From contig JAWZSN010000014.1 in assembly GCA_033875255.1 (NCBI GenBank), positions 1 through 64,000 on the forward strand: a stretch of 64,000 bases of DNA, in the 5' to 3' direction. Position 1 is the stretch's first letter, and each line of letters begins with the position of its first letter. The stretch is from Marinimicrococcus sp033875255 (GTDB lineage: Bacteria > Pseudomonadota > Alphaproteobacteria > Geminicoccales > Geminicoccaceae). The translations under genes were made by a program, and so were the position numbers. Positions 16,213 to 24,416 of the stretch are shown piece by piece. Under the pieces are notes generated by a model, which worked only from the letters and a program-made list of their open reading frames with translations, made no database searches and was not told the DNA's origin.

Positions 16213-16320
16213 TCCGGCGGAGCCGCGCAAGGCGCTGCGCGCGGCTTTTCCTTCTTCCTTTTCCTTCGGTTGACCGTGCCCGGGTCCGGGAAAGTCGGGC
16301 ACCCTGCAGCAACGCCAGAC
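16213..16320 (+). repeat. Dispersed-family element, long form, left of Phd/VapC
   Basis: AGCCGCGC (16221-16228), loop AAGGCGCTGC, GCGCGGCT (16239-16246), then TTTTCCTTCTTCC. About 70 bp beyond the T-tract also match the element at 17101 (TTCCTTCGGT, GACCGTG, CCCTGCAG). It lies between divergent genes, downstream of no plus-strand gene, so it is not placed as an ordinary terminator. Confidence 0.8.
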
Positions 16321-16354
16321 AATCGCTCTTGCGGGCAGCCATGAGCATCCCCAA

Positions 16355-16377
16355 TCTGGCTATGGTTCATAGCCAGA
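16355..16377. promoter_or_regulatory. Perfect operator palindrome of the Phd/VapC module
   Basis: TCTGGCTATG-GTT-CATAGCCAGA, a perfect 10-bp inverted repeat with a 3-base centre, 14 bp before the antitoxin start. Very likely the autoregulatory site of the Phd antitoxin. Confidence 0.75.
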
Positions 16378-16390
16378 CACGAGGGCTCGA

Positions 16391-16651
16391 ATGTCGGCAG
16401 GACGCTGGTCGCTGCAGGACGCCCAAAACCGCTTCAGCACGGTGGTCGATGCCGCGCGGACCGGGAAGGCCCAGGTGGTCACCCGTCACGGCAAGCCCGC
16501 GGCGGTCGTGTTGTCGGTCGAGGACTACGAGCGGCTCCAAAGCCTCGAGAAACGGACCCTGCCCTCTTTCTCCGATCTTCTGCTGGCGATGCCGCAGGAC
16601 GACGAGACGTCCGAGCGAATCACGATCGAGCCACGGCCGGTCGAGTTCTAG
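16391..16651 (+). CDS. Phd/YefM-family antitoxin
   Basis: An 86-aa antitoxin. The start RWSLQDAQNRFSTVVDAA is the classical Phd/YefM N-terminus, VVTRHGKPAAVVLSVEDYERL the dimerisation strand-helix, and the acidic tail MPQDDETSERITIE the toxin-binding part. GAGGG lies seven bases before the ATG at 16391, and a perfect palindrome lies just upstream. The toxin gene follows after three bases. It should bind VapC and repress the pair. Confidence 0.9.
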   Translation: MSAGRWSLQDAQNRFSTVVDAARTGKAQVVTRHGKPAAVVLSVEDYERLQSLEKRTLPSFSDLLLAMPQDDETSERITIEPRPVEF

Positions 16652-16654
16652 GCG

Positions 16655-17077
16655 GTGTATCTTCTCGACATGATGGTGCTGTCCGAGCTGCGCAAGCGGC
16701 AGCGGGACGCAAACCTCGTTGCGTGGCTCGGCTCGGTGCCGGAGAGCAGCCTTTTTCTCAGCGTCGTCACGATCGGCGAGGTCGAGAAGGGGATAACGGG
16801 TATCGCCAGTCGCGACCCGGCTTTCGCCCGACGTCTGGAGGCCTGGCTCGATACCGTGCTGCGCGGCTTTGCCGACAGGATCCTCGGCATCGACGTGAGC
16901 ACGGCCCGCCGATGGGGGCGGCTGGCCGCCGCGCATGGCCATGCCGGGGCCGATCTCCTGATCGCCGCCACGGCCCTCGAGCACGGCCTTGCCGTCGTGA
17001 CCCGCAATCTCCGCCACTTCGCGGATACCGGCGCTCCCCTGCTCGACCCCTTCGCACCCTCTGCGGCGCGATCCTGA
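16655..17077 (+). CDS. vapC: VapC/FitB-type PIN-domain toxin
   Basis: A 140-aa PIN-domain RNase. Acidic active-site residues are Asp5 in YLLDMMVLSEL, the Glu in VVTIGEVEKGI, and the Asp in AGADLLIAATALEHGL; the C-terminus RNLRHFADTGAPLLDPF is FitB-like. The usual LLDTNVLSE has become LLDMMVLSE, so the conserved Thr-Asn after the first Asp is lost. The start is GTG at 16655, three bases after the antitoxin stop. VapC toxins cut tRNA or other RNA. Element copies lie on both sides of the module. Confidence 0.88.
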   Translation: MYLLDMMVLSELRKRQRDANLVAWLGSVPESSLFLSVVTIGEVEKGITGIASRDPAFARRLEAWLDTVLRGFADRILGIDVSTARRWGRLAAAHGHAGADLLIAATALEHGLAVVTRNLRHFADTGAPLLDPFAPSAARS

Positions 17078-17100
17078 CGCTCTTCGGCAATCTGGCAACG

Positions 17101-17205
17101 GAACCGCGCAGGGCGCTGCGCGCGGCTTTTCCTTCTTCCTTTTCCTTCGGTCGACCGTGGCCGGATCGGGAAAAGCCGGGCGCCCTGCAGAACGACCAGA
17201 AGATA
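17101..17205 (+). terminator. Intrinsic terminator, long-form dispersed element after VapC
   Basis: CCGCGC-(AGGGCGCTGC)-GCGCGG then CTTTTCCTTCTTCC on the plus strand, 25 bp after the vapC stop. The next 70 bp closely match 16250-16320, so this is a direct copy of that element. Confidence 0.78.
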
Positions 17206-17240
17206 GAAAAGCAGCCGCGCGCAGCGCCGTGCGAAGCAAT
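17206..17240 (-). terminator. Facing dispersed-family element after the amidohydrolase
   Basis: On the minus strand GCACGGCGCTGCGCGCGGCTGC is the pattern in outline, followed by TTTTCTATCTTCT. It stands past the stop of the minus-strand amidohydrolase and forms an inverted pair with the element at 17101. Confidence 0.65.
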
Positions 17241-17261
17241 CCTCGACCCATCGGCCCGCCT

Positions 17262-18731
17262 TCAGCCCATCGGCAAAGCACGCGGGGCGATCTCCTCGAG
17301 GCCGCGGCGCCAGGGGTCGCGGCCGGGGATGCGGGCGATGGCGCGGCGCTGGGCGGCCTCGAGAGCGGCGGCGGCGGCGGGAAGGTCGATGGTGGCGAGC
17401 CTGCCCTCCCGCACCACCCGCCGGCCGGCCACGAACACGTCGCGCACCGCCCGGCCGCAGGCGGCATGGACGAGGCTGCGCAGCGGGTCGTGCAGCGGCC
17501 GCATCGCCGGGTCCTCGAGATCGACCAGCACGAGATCGGCGCAAGCCCCCGGCGCCAGCCGGCCGAGATCAAGGCGGCCCAGCAGGTCGGCGCCGCCGGC
17601 CGTGGCGGCGTGGAACGCCTCGCCGGTGGAGACGTCGAACACGTCGCCGGTGGTGATCCGCGCGCACAGGATCGCCTGGCGCAGCTCCTCCAGCATGTCG
17701 TAGGGCCAGGTGTCGGTGCCGATCCCCACCCTCACCCCGGCCCGGAGATAGCGGCCGAGGCTGTCCAGGGTCATGCCGGTGCGCGCGAAGGTCACCGGGC
17801 AGTGCGCCACGCCGGTGCCGTGCGCGGCGAGCCGGCCCAGATCCTCGGCGGTGCGCAGGCGCAGGCGCGGGTGGTGGTCGAGATAGATCCCGTGGCCGAG
17901 GATCAGGTCGGGGGTCAGGAGGCCCTCCCGCTCGAGCCAGGCCACGGTGCCGAGCCCGTGCCGGCGCAGCATCTCGTCGAGCTCGCTCATGGTCTGGGCG
18001 GCGTGCAGCGTCACCTTGAGGCCGCGCCGCCGGGCCTCGTCCCGGACCTCGCGCAGCAGGCCCGGCGAGCAGGTGTCGGCCTGGGAGGGGGCGAGGATGC
18101 CGGAGAGCCGCCCGGAGGGATCGGCCGCCACCTCGTCCAGCACGGCCAGGGCCCGCTCGAAGGATCGCCGGCCGGCCGCCTCGTCCCACTCATAGTCGAG
18201 CCGGTGCCAGCCCTGCGCGCGCCAGCGCGCCTCGCGGAAGAGCGGCCCCGCCACCACCCGCATGCCGCTTTGCGCCAGCTCGCCGATCCAGCCCTCGTAG
18301 GGGACCGAGAGATCCACGACGGTGGTGACGCCGGAGAGCAGCAGCCCGCCCAGGGTCACCCGGGTGCAGGGCGCCAGCGCCTCCGGATCGTCCTCGAGGA
18401 GCTGGCTGTAGGTGTAGAGCTGGTTGCCGTGCAGGGCCGGCGTGCCGACATCCTCGAAGAGGCCCTTGCTCATGGCCTCGTCGGCGGAGTGGGCGTGGAC
18501 GTTCACGAGCCCGGGCATGACCATGCGGCCCCGCCCGTCGATCACCTCCAGGGCCTCGCCCGCGAAGCGCCCGCCGGCCTGGAGCAGCCGGCCGCCGGCG
18601 AAGGCCACGTCGCCGTCGCAGCGGTAGACGTGGCGGTTCTGCCCCTCGTCCCAGGCGACGATCCAGGAGGCGCCCCGGATCAAGGTGGCCGGCGCGCCGC
18701 CGGCGGCTCCCGCGCTACTTGTGGCCGACAT
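17262..18731 (-). CDS. Amidohydrolase family protein (ATZ/TRZ, cytosine-deaminase-like)
   Basis: A 489-aa TIM-barrel metal hydrolase. Ligands: PGLVNVHAHSADE (first HxH), KVTLHAAQT, LILGHGIYLDHH and GIGTDTWPYD (the catalytic Asp). A C-terminal DLVLVDLEDPAMRPLHDPL and VRDVFVAGRRVVREG complete the small beta-sandwich. The family deaminates or hydrolyses nitrogen-ring and amide compounds; the substrate is not readable. Its start overlaps the end of the transporter gene aapM by 17 bp, so it is the last gene of an operon with AapJQM. That suggests it attacks the imported compound. A second, similar amidohydrolase is at 62654. Confidence 0.85.
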   Translation of the reverse strand: MSATSSAGAAGGAPATLIRGASWIVAWDEGQNRHVYRCDGDVAFAGGRLLQAGGRFAGEALEVIDGRGRMVMPGLVNVHAHSADEAMSKGLFEDVGTPALHGNQLYTYSQLLEDDPEALAPCTRVTLGGLLLSGVTTVVDLSVPYEGWIGELAQSGMRVVAGPLFREARWRAQGWHRLDYEWDEAAGRRSFERALAVLDEVAADPSGRLSGILAPSQADTCSPGLLREVRDEARRRGLKVTLHAAQTMSELDEMLRRHGLGTVAWLEREGLLTPDLILGHGIYLDHHPRLRLRTAEDLGRLAAHGTGVAHCPVTFARTGMTLDSLGRYLRAGVRVGIGTDTWPYDMLEELRQAILCARITTGDVFDVSTGEAFHAATAGGADLLGRLDLGRLAPGACADLVLVDLEDPAMRPLHDPLRSLVHAACGRAVRDVFVAGRRVVREGRLATIDLPAAAAALEAAQRRAIARIPGRDPWRRGLEEIAPRALPMG

Positions 18732-19821
18732 CGAACCTCGCCTCGAGCCAGCGGCTGTAGCGCGCCATGGTCCAGCAGAACACGAAGAACACCACGGCGG
18801 CGAAGGCGTAGCCCTCGAGCACGGCGATGCCCTGCCAGGAGGGGTCGCGCTGGGCGGCGCGGATGCTCGAGAGGAAGTCGAAGAGGCCGACGATGGTCAC
18901 CAGCGTGGTGTCCTGGAAGAACCCGATAAAGAGGGTCACCATGGGCGGGATGACGATCCGCAGGGCCTGCGGCAGGATCACCAGGATCATGTTCTGCCAG
19001 TAGCCCAGCCCCACGGCGGTGGCCGCCTCGTACTGGCCCTTGTCGATGCCCTGCAGGCCGCCGCGCACCACCTCGGCGATGTAGGCGGCGGCAAAGAGGA
19101 TGATCGCCACCTGGGCGCGCAGCACCTTGTCGATGGTCCAGCCCTCGGGAAGGAACAGCGGCAGCATCACCGAGGCCATGAACAGCAGGCTGATCAGCGG
19201 CACGCCGCGGATCAGCTCGATATAGGCGGTGCACAGCGTGCGGATCGCCGGCAGCCGCGAGCGCCTGCCCAGCGCCAGGGCCACGCCCAGGGGAAAGCCC
19301 GCGCCGAAGCCCACCACCGCCAGCATCAAGGTGAGCGGCAGGCCGCCCCACTGGCTGGTCGGCACCGGCGTCAGGCCCAGAATGCCGCCGGCCATCAGAA
19401 GATACATGGCAAGCAGCGCCAGCACCCAGCCCAAGAGAAGCTCCCTGCGCCACAAGGCGGGCAGCATGGTGGCGGCGCACATGGCGAGCAGCAGGAGCAT
19501 CGCCACCCCCGGGCGCCACTGCTGCTCGTAGGGAAAGAAGCCGAAGACGGCGAAGCGCAGCTTCTCGGCGAGAAACGGCCAGCAGGCCCCCTCGCCCGCC
19601 TTGCAGGCCTCGGGCCCGCCGGTCCACACGGCGTCGAGCAGCAGCCATTCGACGGTCGCCTGCCCCGCCAGCACGATCAAAGCGAGGCAGAGGAGCGAGA
19701 CCACGGCGTTGCGCGGTGTGCCGAAATAGGTGGCGCGGATCCTCCCCAGCCGGCCGCGGGCGGCGGGCGGGGCGATAGGGGCCGCCAGGGCCTCAGCGGG
19801 TCCGAAGCGCGACACGGGCAT
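18715..19821 (-). CDS. aapM: Polar amino-acid ABC transporter permease, AapM-like
   Basis: A 368-aa membrane subunit with a long N-terminal part (several segments, about residues 30-155) and a HisMQ permease core: LTLMLAVVGFGAGFPLGVALA, AYIELIRGVPLISLLFMASVM in outline, then AAYIAEVVRGGLQGIDKGQYEAATAVGLGYWQ, the EAA loop that contacts the ATPase. This matches AapM/BztC of the general L-amino-acid transporters. It overlaps aapQ by 29 bp upstream and the amidohydrolase by 17 bp downstream. No ATPase gene is present in the operon inside this window. Confidence 0.87.
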   Translation of the reverse strand: MPVSRFGPAEALAAPIAPPAARGRLGRIRATYFGTPRNAVVSLLCLALIVLAGQATVEWLLLDAVWTGGPEACKAGEGACWPFLAEKLRFAVFGFFPYEQQWRPGVAMLLLLAMCAATMLPALWRRELLLGWVLALLAMYLLMAGGILGLTPVPTSQWGGLPLTLMLAVVGFGAGFPLGVALALGRRSRLPAIRTLCTAYIELIRGVPLISLLFMASVMLPLFLPEGWTIDKVLRAQVAIILFAAAYIAEVVRGGLQGIDKGQYEAATAVGLGYWQNMILVILPQALRIVIPPMVTLFIGFFQDTTLVTIVGLFDFLSSIRAAQRDPSWQGIAVLEGYAFAAVVFFVFCWTMARYSRWLEARFDVGHK

Positions 19822-20992
19822 TGTACCAGTTCATGAAGGCCGAGGTGAGCAGGCTCAAGAGCAGGTAGATCGCCATGAAGATGGCGATCGCCTCCATGGC
19901 CTGGCCGGTCTGGTTCATGGTGGTGTTGGAGACGCTCACCAGGTCCGGGTAGCCGATGGCGATGGCCAGGGAGCTGTTCTTGGTGGTGCTCAGATAGATG
20001 CTGGTGAGCGGCGGGACGATGATCCGCAGCGCCTGCGGCAGCACCACCAGCCGCATGGTGAGGCTGCGCTTGAGGCCCAGCGCCTCGGCCGCCTCCCACT
20101 GACCCTTGGAGACCGCCTGGATGCCGCTCCTGACCGCCTCGGCGATGCCCGCCGAGCTGCTGAGCGCCAGGCCCATCAGCAGGGCAGTGAACTCGGGCGT
20201 GAGCCTGCCGCCGCCGGAGACCCGGAAGGTGCCGAGCTCGGGCCGGTCGAGGCTCAGATCGGGCTGCAGCAGCAGAGCCGCCACGAGCGGCGGGCCCAGC
20301 ACCGCGAGCAGCACCGCCGGCCATAAACGCGGCGGGTGCCCGCCGGCAAGGGCGCGCTCCGCGATCCGGCCGGTCAGCGGGAAGGCGGCGAGAATGCCGG
20401 CCAGCAGCGCCAGCCCGACCCAAAGATGCGCGGCCGACCAGTGCAGCACCGGCACGAACAGGCCGCCATTGCTCACGAACACGCCGGGCAGCGGCCGGAG
20501 CGCCTCGCGCACCGGCGGCATGAGCAGCAATAGCGCGTACCAGAACAGGAGCTGAAGGAGCAGCGGCGTGTTTCTGAGCGCCTCGACATAGGCCAGCATG
20601 AGCCGGGAGAGGAGCGGGTTGGGCGAGAGCCGCAAGATGCCCACCACGACCCCCACCAGGGTCCCGAACAGGCAGGCCAGGAACGAGACCCAGACGGTGT
20701 TGAGCACCCCCACCAGCAGGGCCCGGCCGTAGCTGTCGGAGGGCTCGTAGGGGACCAGCTTGTCGCTGATCACGAAGGAGGCGGGGCGCGCGAGATAGTC
20801 GAAGCCGGTGGCGATGTTCTGGCGGGCGAGATTGTCCGAGGCATTGCCGAACAGCTGCCAGCCCAGCAGCAGCACCAGCCCGATCGCCACTGCCTGCCAG
20901 ATGAGGCCGCGGCTGCGGTCGCCATAGACGAGGGCGGCGAGCCGGCCGCCGGCGGAGGCGCCCTGCGGCCGGGCCGAAGCGTCGCTTGGCAT
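19793..20992 (-). CDS. aapQ: Polar amino-acid ABC transporter permease, AapQ-like
   Basis: A 399-aa subunit with the AapQ/BztB layout: a first membrane segment (GLIWQAVAIGLVLLLGWQ), a periplasmic NIATGFDYLARPASF, the permease block with YVEALRNTPLLLQLLFWY, a large insertion near residues 170-270, and the EAA loop SGIQAVSKGQWEAAEALGLK followed by LPQALRIIVPPLTS. It pairs with AapM to form the channel. The start at 20992 lies 55 bp after aapJ. Together with aapJ and aapM it forms one transcription unit. Confidence 0.87.
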   Translation of the reverse strand: MPSDASARPQGASAGGRLAALVYGDRSRGLIWQAVAIGLVLLLGWQLFGNASDNLARQNIATGFDYLARPASFVISDKLVPYEPSDSYGRALLVGVLNTVWVSFLACLFGTLVGVVVGILRLSPNPLLSRLMLAYVEALRNTPLLLQLLFWYALLLLMPPVREALRPLPGVFVSNGGLFVPVLHWSAAHLWVGLALLAGILAAFPLTGRIAERALAGGHPPRLWPAVLLAVLGPPLVAALLLQPDLSLDRPELGTFRVSGGGRLTPEFTALLMGLALSSSAGIAEAVRSGIQAVSKGQWEAAEALGLKRSLTMRLVVLPQALRIIVPPLTSIYLSTTKNSSLAIAIGYPDLVSVSNTTMNQTGQAMEAIAIFMAIYLLLSLLTSAFMNWYNARVALRTR

Positions 20993-21047
20993 GCGGGGAA
21001 CCCTGGAAGAAAGGCGGCCGCGGCCTCGGGGGCCGCGGCCGTGGGGC

Positions 21048-22082
21048 TCAGCGGAAGGGCGGGGCGTAGAGCAGGCCGCCGTCGGTCCACAGCGTGTTCT
21101 GGCCGCGCTCGAGGTCGAGCGGCGTGCCGGGGCCGAGATTGCGGTCGAACATCTCGCCGTAATTGCCGACCGTGGTGATGGCGCGCAGCAGCCAGTCCTT
21201 GTCGAGGCCGAGCTGGGCGCCCAGGTCCTCGCTGGTGCCGAGCATGCGCTGGATCTCGGGATCCTGGCTCTCGGCCGCGAGCTTTGCGGCGTTCTCCTGG
21301 GTGATGCCCTTCTCCTCGGCGGCGATCAGCCCGTTGACCGTCCATGTCACGATATCGAGCCACTGGTCGTCGCCGTGCCGGACGACCGGGGCCAGCGGCT
21401 CTTTGGAGATGGTCTCGGGCAGGATCACGTAGTCGGCCGGGTTGTTGGCCACCGCGCGGCTCGAGGCGAGATCCGAGCGGTCGGTGGTGAGCACGTCGCA
21501 GCGGCCCTGGAAGAAGGCGTTGCGCCATTCGTCGGGCTGCTCGAAGACCACCGATTCGAACGTCATGCCGCGAGTGCGGAACCAGTCGGCGATGTTCTGC
21601 TCGGTGGTGGTGCCGGGCAGGATGCAGATGGCCGCCCCGTCGAGATCCTTGGCGCTCTTCACGCCGAGGCTCTTGGGCACCATGACACCCTGGCCGTCAT
21701 AGAACACCACCGGCGCGAAGTTCATCCCCAAGGTCACGTCGCGCGAGAAGGTCGCGGTGGTCTGCCGCGAGAGCAGGTCGACCTCGCCCGACTGCAACGC
21801 CTGGAAGCGCACGTTGGTGGTGAGCGGCACGAACTCGACCTTGTCGCCGTCGCCCAGCGCGGCTGCCGCGACCGCCCGGCAGACCTCGGCATCGAGGCCC
21901 AGCATGCGGCCCTTGTCGTCGGGATAGGCGAAGCCCGCCGAGGAAGGCGACACGCCGCAACGCAGCTTGCCGTGCGCCTTGATGGCATCGAGCGTCGGCC
22001 CGGCGACCGCCCCCTGCGCCGCCAGCACCATCCCGGCCACCGCCGCGACACAGCCCGTCGCGCCCCTGATCCAGGAACCCAT
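21048..22082 (-). CDS. aapJ: Amino-acid ABC transporter substrate-binding protein, AapJ-like
   Basis: A 344-aa periplasmic binding protein. Signal peptide about residues 1-28 (hydrophobic CVAAVAGMVLAAQGAVAGP). The mature part starts TLDAIKAHGKLRCGVSPSSAGFAYPD, as in AapJ/BztA, with LGLDAEVCRAVAAA, SGEVDLLSRQTTATFSRD and a C-terminal VGNYGEMFDRNLGPGTPLDLERG. It captures ligand and delivers it to AapQM. GGGGAGG lies six bases before the ATG at 22082. Family members bind a broad range of L-amino acids; the linked amidohydrolase hints at a different or derived ligand. Confidence 0.9.
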   Translation of the reverse strand: MGSWIRGATGCVAAVAGMVLAAQGAVAGPTLDAIKAHGKLRCGVSPSSAGFAYPDDKGRMLGLDAEVCRAVAAAALGDGDKVEFVPLTTNVRFQALQSGEVDLLSRQTTATFSRDVTLGMNFAPVVFYDGQGVMVPKSLGVKSAKDLDGAAICILPGTTTEQNIADWFRTRGMTFESVVFEQPDEWRNAFFQGRCDVLTTDRSDLASSRAVANNPADYVILPETISKEPLAPVVRHGDDQWLDIVTWTVNGLIAAEEKGITQENAAKLAAESQDPEIQRMLGTSEDLGAQLGLDKDWLLRAITTVGNYGEMFDRNLGPGTPLDLERGQNTLWTDGGLLYAPPFR

Positions 22083-22266
22083 CGTTTGCCTCCCCTGCAT
22101 TCTCCGCGCCCGGCAGCCTCGCGGGCCGCCCTGGCTTGTTGCCGGCTCATGCTACCCGGCATATCGCTCATGTCCATACCGCCCTTCAAGGCGGCCGCAC
22201 CGGCCAGTATGGTATAGTGTTCGCCGCTGCCGGGGAGCGGTTTTGCGCCCTTGTCGACGAGGCGCC

Positions 22267-23859
22267 ATGAAGCCCTTCGCCCTGCTTCTCGAGCGGCTGC
22301 TCTACACCCCCCAGCGCAACGCCAAGCTGGCGCTGCTCGCCGACTATTTCGCCCATGTCCCCGATCCCGACCGCGGCTGGGGGCTGGCGGCGCTGACCGG
22401 CTCGCTGGCCTTCCGCCATGCCAGGCCCGGGCTGGTGCGCGAGCTCGCCATGCGCCGCGCCGATCCGGTTCTGTTCGCCTGGTCCTACGATTTCGTGGGC
22501 GATCTGGCCGAGACTGCGGCCCTGCTCTGGCCCGAGCCGCAGGGTCACGCGGCCTGGCCGCGGCTCGAGGAGGTGGTGGGCGGGCTGGCGGAGGGTAGCC
22601 GTGCCGACCTGCCCGACCTTCTCGCCGGCTGGCTCGACCGGCTCGACGCCACCGGCCGCTGGGCCCTTTTGAAGCTGGTGACCGGCGGGCTGCGGGTCGG
22701 CGTCTCGGCGCGCCTGGCGCGGCTCGCCTTGGCGGCGCATGGCGGGCGCGAGGTCGCCGAGATCGAGGAGCTGTGGCACGGGCTCGAGCCGCCCTACCGG
22801 CCGCTCTTCGCCTGGCTCGAGGGCCGGGCCCCGCCGCCTTCCATCGGCGAGCTGCCGGTATTCCGCCCGCTGATGCTGGCCAACCCGCTGGAGGCGGCCG
22901 ATCTGGCCCGGCTGGCGGAGGCTCCGGAGGGGCTCGACGCCTGGCAGGTCGAGTGGAAATGGGACGGGATCCGCATCCAGATCGTGGCGGCACCGGGCGG
23001 CGTCAGGCTCTATTCACGCGGCGGCGACGACATCTCCGGGGCCTTTCCCGAGATCCTCGAGGCGGTGCGCTTCGAGGGCGTGCTGGACGGCGAGCTGCTG
23101 GTCCAGCGCGAGGGTGCCCCGGCCTCCTTCAACGACCTCCAGCAGCGCCTCAACCGCAAGAGCGTGACGCCGCGCATGCTCGCCGACTATCCGGGCCTGG
23201 TGCGGCTCTACGACATCCTCTTCGACGGCCCAAAGGACCTGCGGCCGCTGCCGCTGGCCGAGCGCCGCGCAAGGCTCGAGGCTTTCCTCGAGCGGGAGCG
23301 GCCGGCCCGCATGGACCTCTCGCCGCTGGTGGCGGCAGCCTCGCTCGAGGCGCTCGACCGGCTGCGCCGCGAGGCGCGCGGCACGGCCATGGAAGGGCTG
23401 ATGCTCAAGCGCCGCGACAGCGCCTACCTGGCCGGCCGCCCCAAAGGCCCGTGGTGGAAATGGAAGCGCGACCCGCACACCCTCGATCTCGTCTTGATGT
23501 ACGCCCAGCGGGGCCACGGTCGGCGCTCGAGCTTCTACTCGGACTTCACCTTCGGGGCGTGGCAGGAGGGGCCGCACGGACCCGGCCTGGTGCCGGTCGG
23601 CAAGGCCTATTCGGGCTATACCGACGCCGAGCTCGCCGCCCTCGACCGCTGGATCCGCGGCCACACGGTGCGCCGCTTCGGGCCGGTGCGCGAGGTCGAG
23701 CCGGCGCTGGTCCTGGAGATCGCGTTCGACAGCCTGCACCGCTCGCCGCGCCACAAGTCCGGTCTTGCCATGCGCTTTCCGCGCGTCCACCGGATCCGCT
23801 GGGACAAGCCGGCCGCCGAGGCCGAGCGGCTGGAGGTTTTGGAGGCGATGGTCTCCTAG
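22267..23859 (+). CDS. ATP-dependent DNA ligase (LigD/Lig-B-like, ligase-associated cluster type)
   Basis: A 530-aa ligase: an N-terminal helical DNA-binding domain (residues 1-200), the adenylation domain with catalytic lysine in EWKWDGIRIQ (about Lys231), motif III LDGELLVQREG, motif IV GTAMEGLMLKRRDSAY, motif V PWWKWKRDPHTLDLVLM, and an OB-fold C-terminus (EVEPALVLEIAFDSLHRSPRHKSGLAMRFPR in outline). It seals nicks using ATP and is the form normally found beside the exonuclease annotated at 8257. The ATG at 22267 follows GACGAGGCGCC. It diverges from aapJ. Confidence 0.92.
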   Translation: MKPFALLLERLLYTPQRNAKLALLADYFAHVPDPDRGWGLAALTGSLAFRHARPGLVRELAMRRADPVLFAWSYDFVGDLAETAALLWPEPQGHAAWPRLEEVVGGLAEGSRADLPDLLAGWLDRLDATGRWALLKLVTGGLRVGVSARLARLALAAHGGREVAEIEELWHGLEPPYRPLFAWLEGRAPPPSIGELPVFRPLMLANPLEAADLARLAEAPEGLDAWQVEWKWDGIRIQIVAAPGGVRLYSRGGDDISGAFPEILEAVRFEGVLDGELLVQREGAPASFNDLQQRLNRKSVTPRMLADYPGLVRLYDILFDGPKDLRPLPLAERRARLEAFLERERPARMDLSPLVAAASLEALDRLRREARGTAMEGLMLKRRDSAYLAGRPKGPWWKWKRDPHTLDLVLMYAQRGHGRRSSFYSDFTFGAWQEGPHGPGLVPVGKAYSGYTDAELAALDRWIRGHTVRRFGPVREVEPALVLEIAFDSLHRSPRHKSGLAMRFPRVHRIRWDKPAAEAERLEVLEAMVS

Positions 23860-24112
23860 CGGCGCCGCACTGCCGGCGCGAGGGGCCAGGGCAGTATCCG
23901 CCATGAAACAGTGTGCAGGGCACGGCCGCCCCCGGACCACCCCGTGCCGCGTTGCCCGACCGAAGCCTGCCGGACAGGCTACAGAACAGACCGCCTGCTC
24001 CACTGCCCGTCATCCGGCGCAATGCTTGAAGGCAATACCGGAGTCCCGGCAGGGCCGCCTCTCGTGCCGGCCTTGCCAGCACCGCCCGCCCGTCCTATTG
24101 CTCGTCCGGTAG

Positions 24113-24194
24113 CCGTTGGGGTGCCCCCGTGGGGCTGAGAGGCGTGAGGCCAACCCATCGAACCTGATCCGGGCCATGCCGGCGGAGGGAACGG
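24113..24194 (+). ncRNA. TPP riboswitch (THI element)
   Basis: The conserved THI-box blocks occur in order: GGGGTGCC (24118-24125), GCTGAGAGGC (24134-24143), ACCCATCGAACCTGATCCGG (from 24152) and GCCGGCGGAGGGAA (to 24191). P1 closes by CCGTT (24113-24117) pairing with AACGG (24190-24194). It should bind thiamine pyrophosphate and shut off the thiOSGEF operon downstream. The next 220 bp hold two short reading frames before thiO. Confidence 0.95.
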
Positions 24195-24201
24195 TGACAT
24201 C

Positions 24202-24270
24202 ATGCAGCGCCTGCGCGCCTGCGATCCGTCCCCGGGGCCGCCGAGCCCCTGGCGGAGGAGGCGCGCTTGA
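24202..24270 (+). CDS. Candidate 22-aa leader peptide after the riboswitch
   Basis: ATG at 24202, eight bases past the riboswitch P1 stem, encodes MQRLRACDPSPGPPSPWRRR plus two residues and stops at TGA 24268-24270. That stop overlaps a TTG that has a strong ribosome site. It is Pro/Arg-rich with no family resemblance. It could be the regulated first cistron of a coupled leader or chance. Confidence 0.3.
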   Translation: MQRLRACDPSPGPPSPWRRRRA

Positions 24271-24416
24271 CATCCATCACCCCGGCCATTGCCATCACCC
24301 CGGCCATCGCCGCTCGCGGCGCCGGAATCCGGGCGGCTTCCGGGACCTGCCGTGGCAAGGGCGCCACGGCGGCGGCTGACGCTCGGCGTTTCTCCCGTCG
24401 TTCCGCCGCGGCCTGA
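24267..24416 (+). CDS. Candidate 49-aa frame between riboswitch and thiO
   Basis: TTG at 24267 has GGAGGAGG (24254-24261) at exactly five bases, the best ribosome site in the region, and the frame runs to TGA 24414-24416, four bases before the thiO ATG. The product is MTSITPAIAITPAIAARGAG followed by an Arg/Ala-rich tail. GAGIRA loosely recalls the GGAGIQAD motif of ThiD, so a thiD remnant is conceivable but unproven. Alternatively it serves only to couple riboswitch-controlled initiation to thiO. Confidence 0.35.
   Translation: MTSITPAIAITPAIAARGAGIRAASGTCRGKGATAAADARRFSRRSAAA

Noticed and set aside
16160..16302. N-terminal extension of the ArsP/UPF0718 permease
   Set aside because: It translates the dispersed hairpin element (KAARSALRG...); the same nonsense peptide appears wherever a frame crosses such an element.
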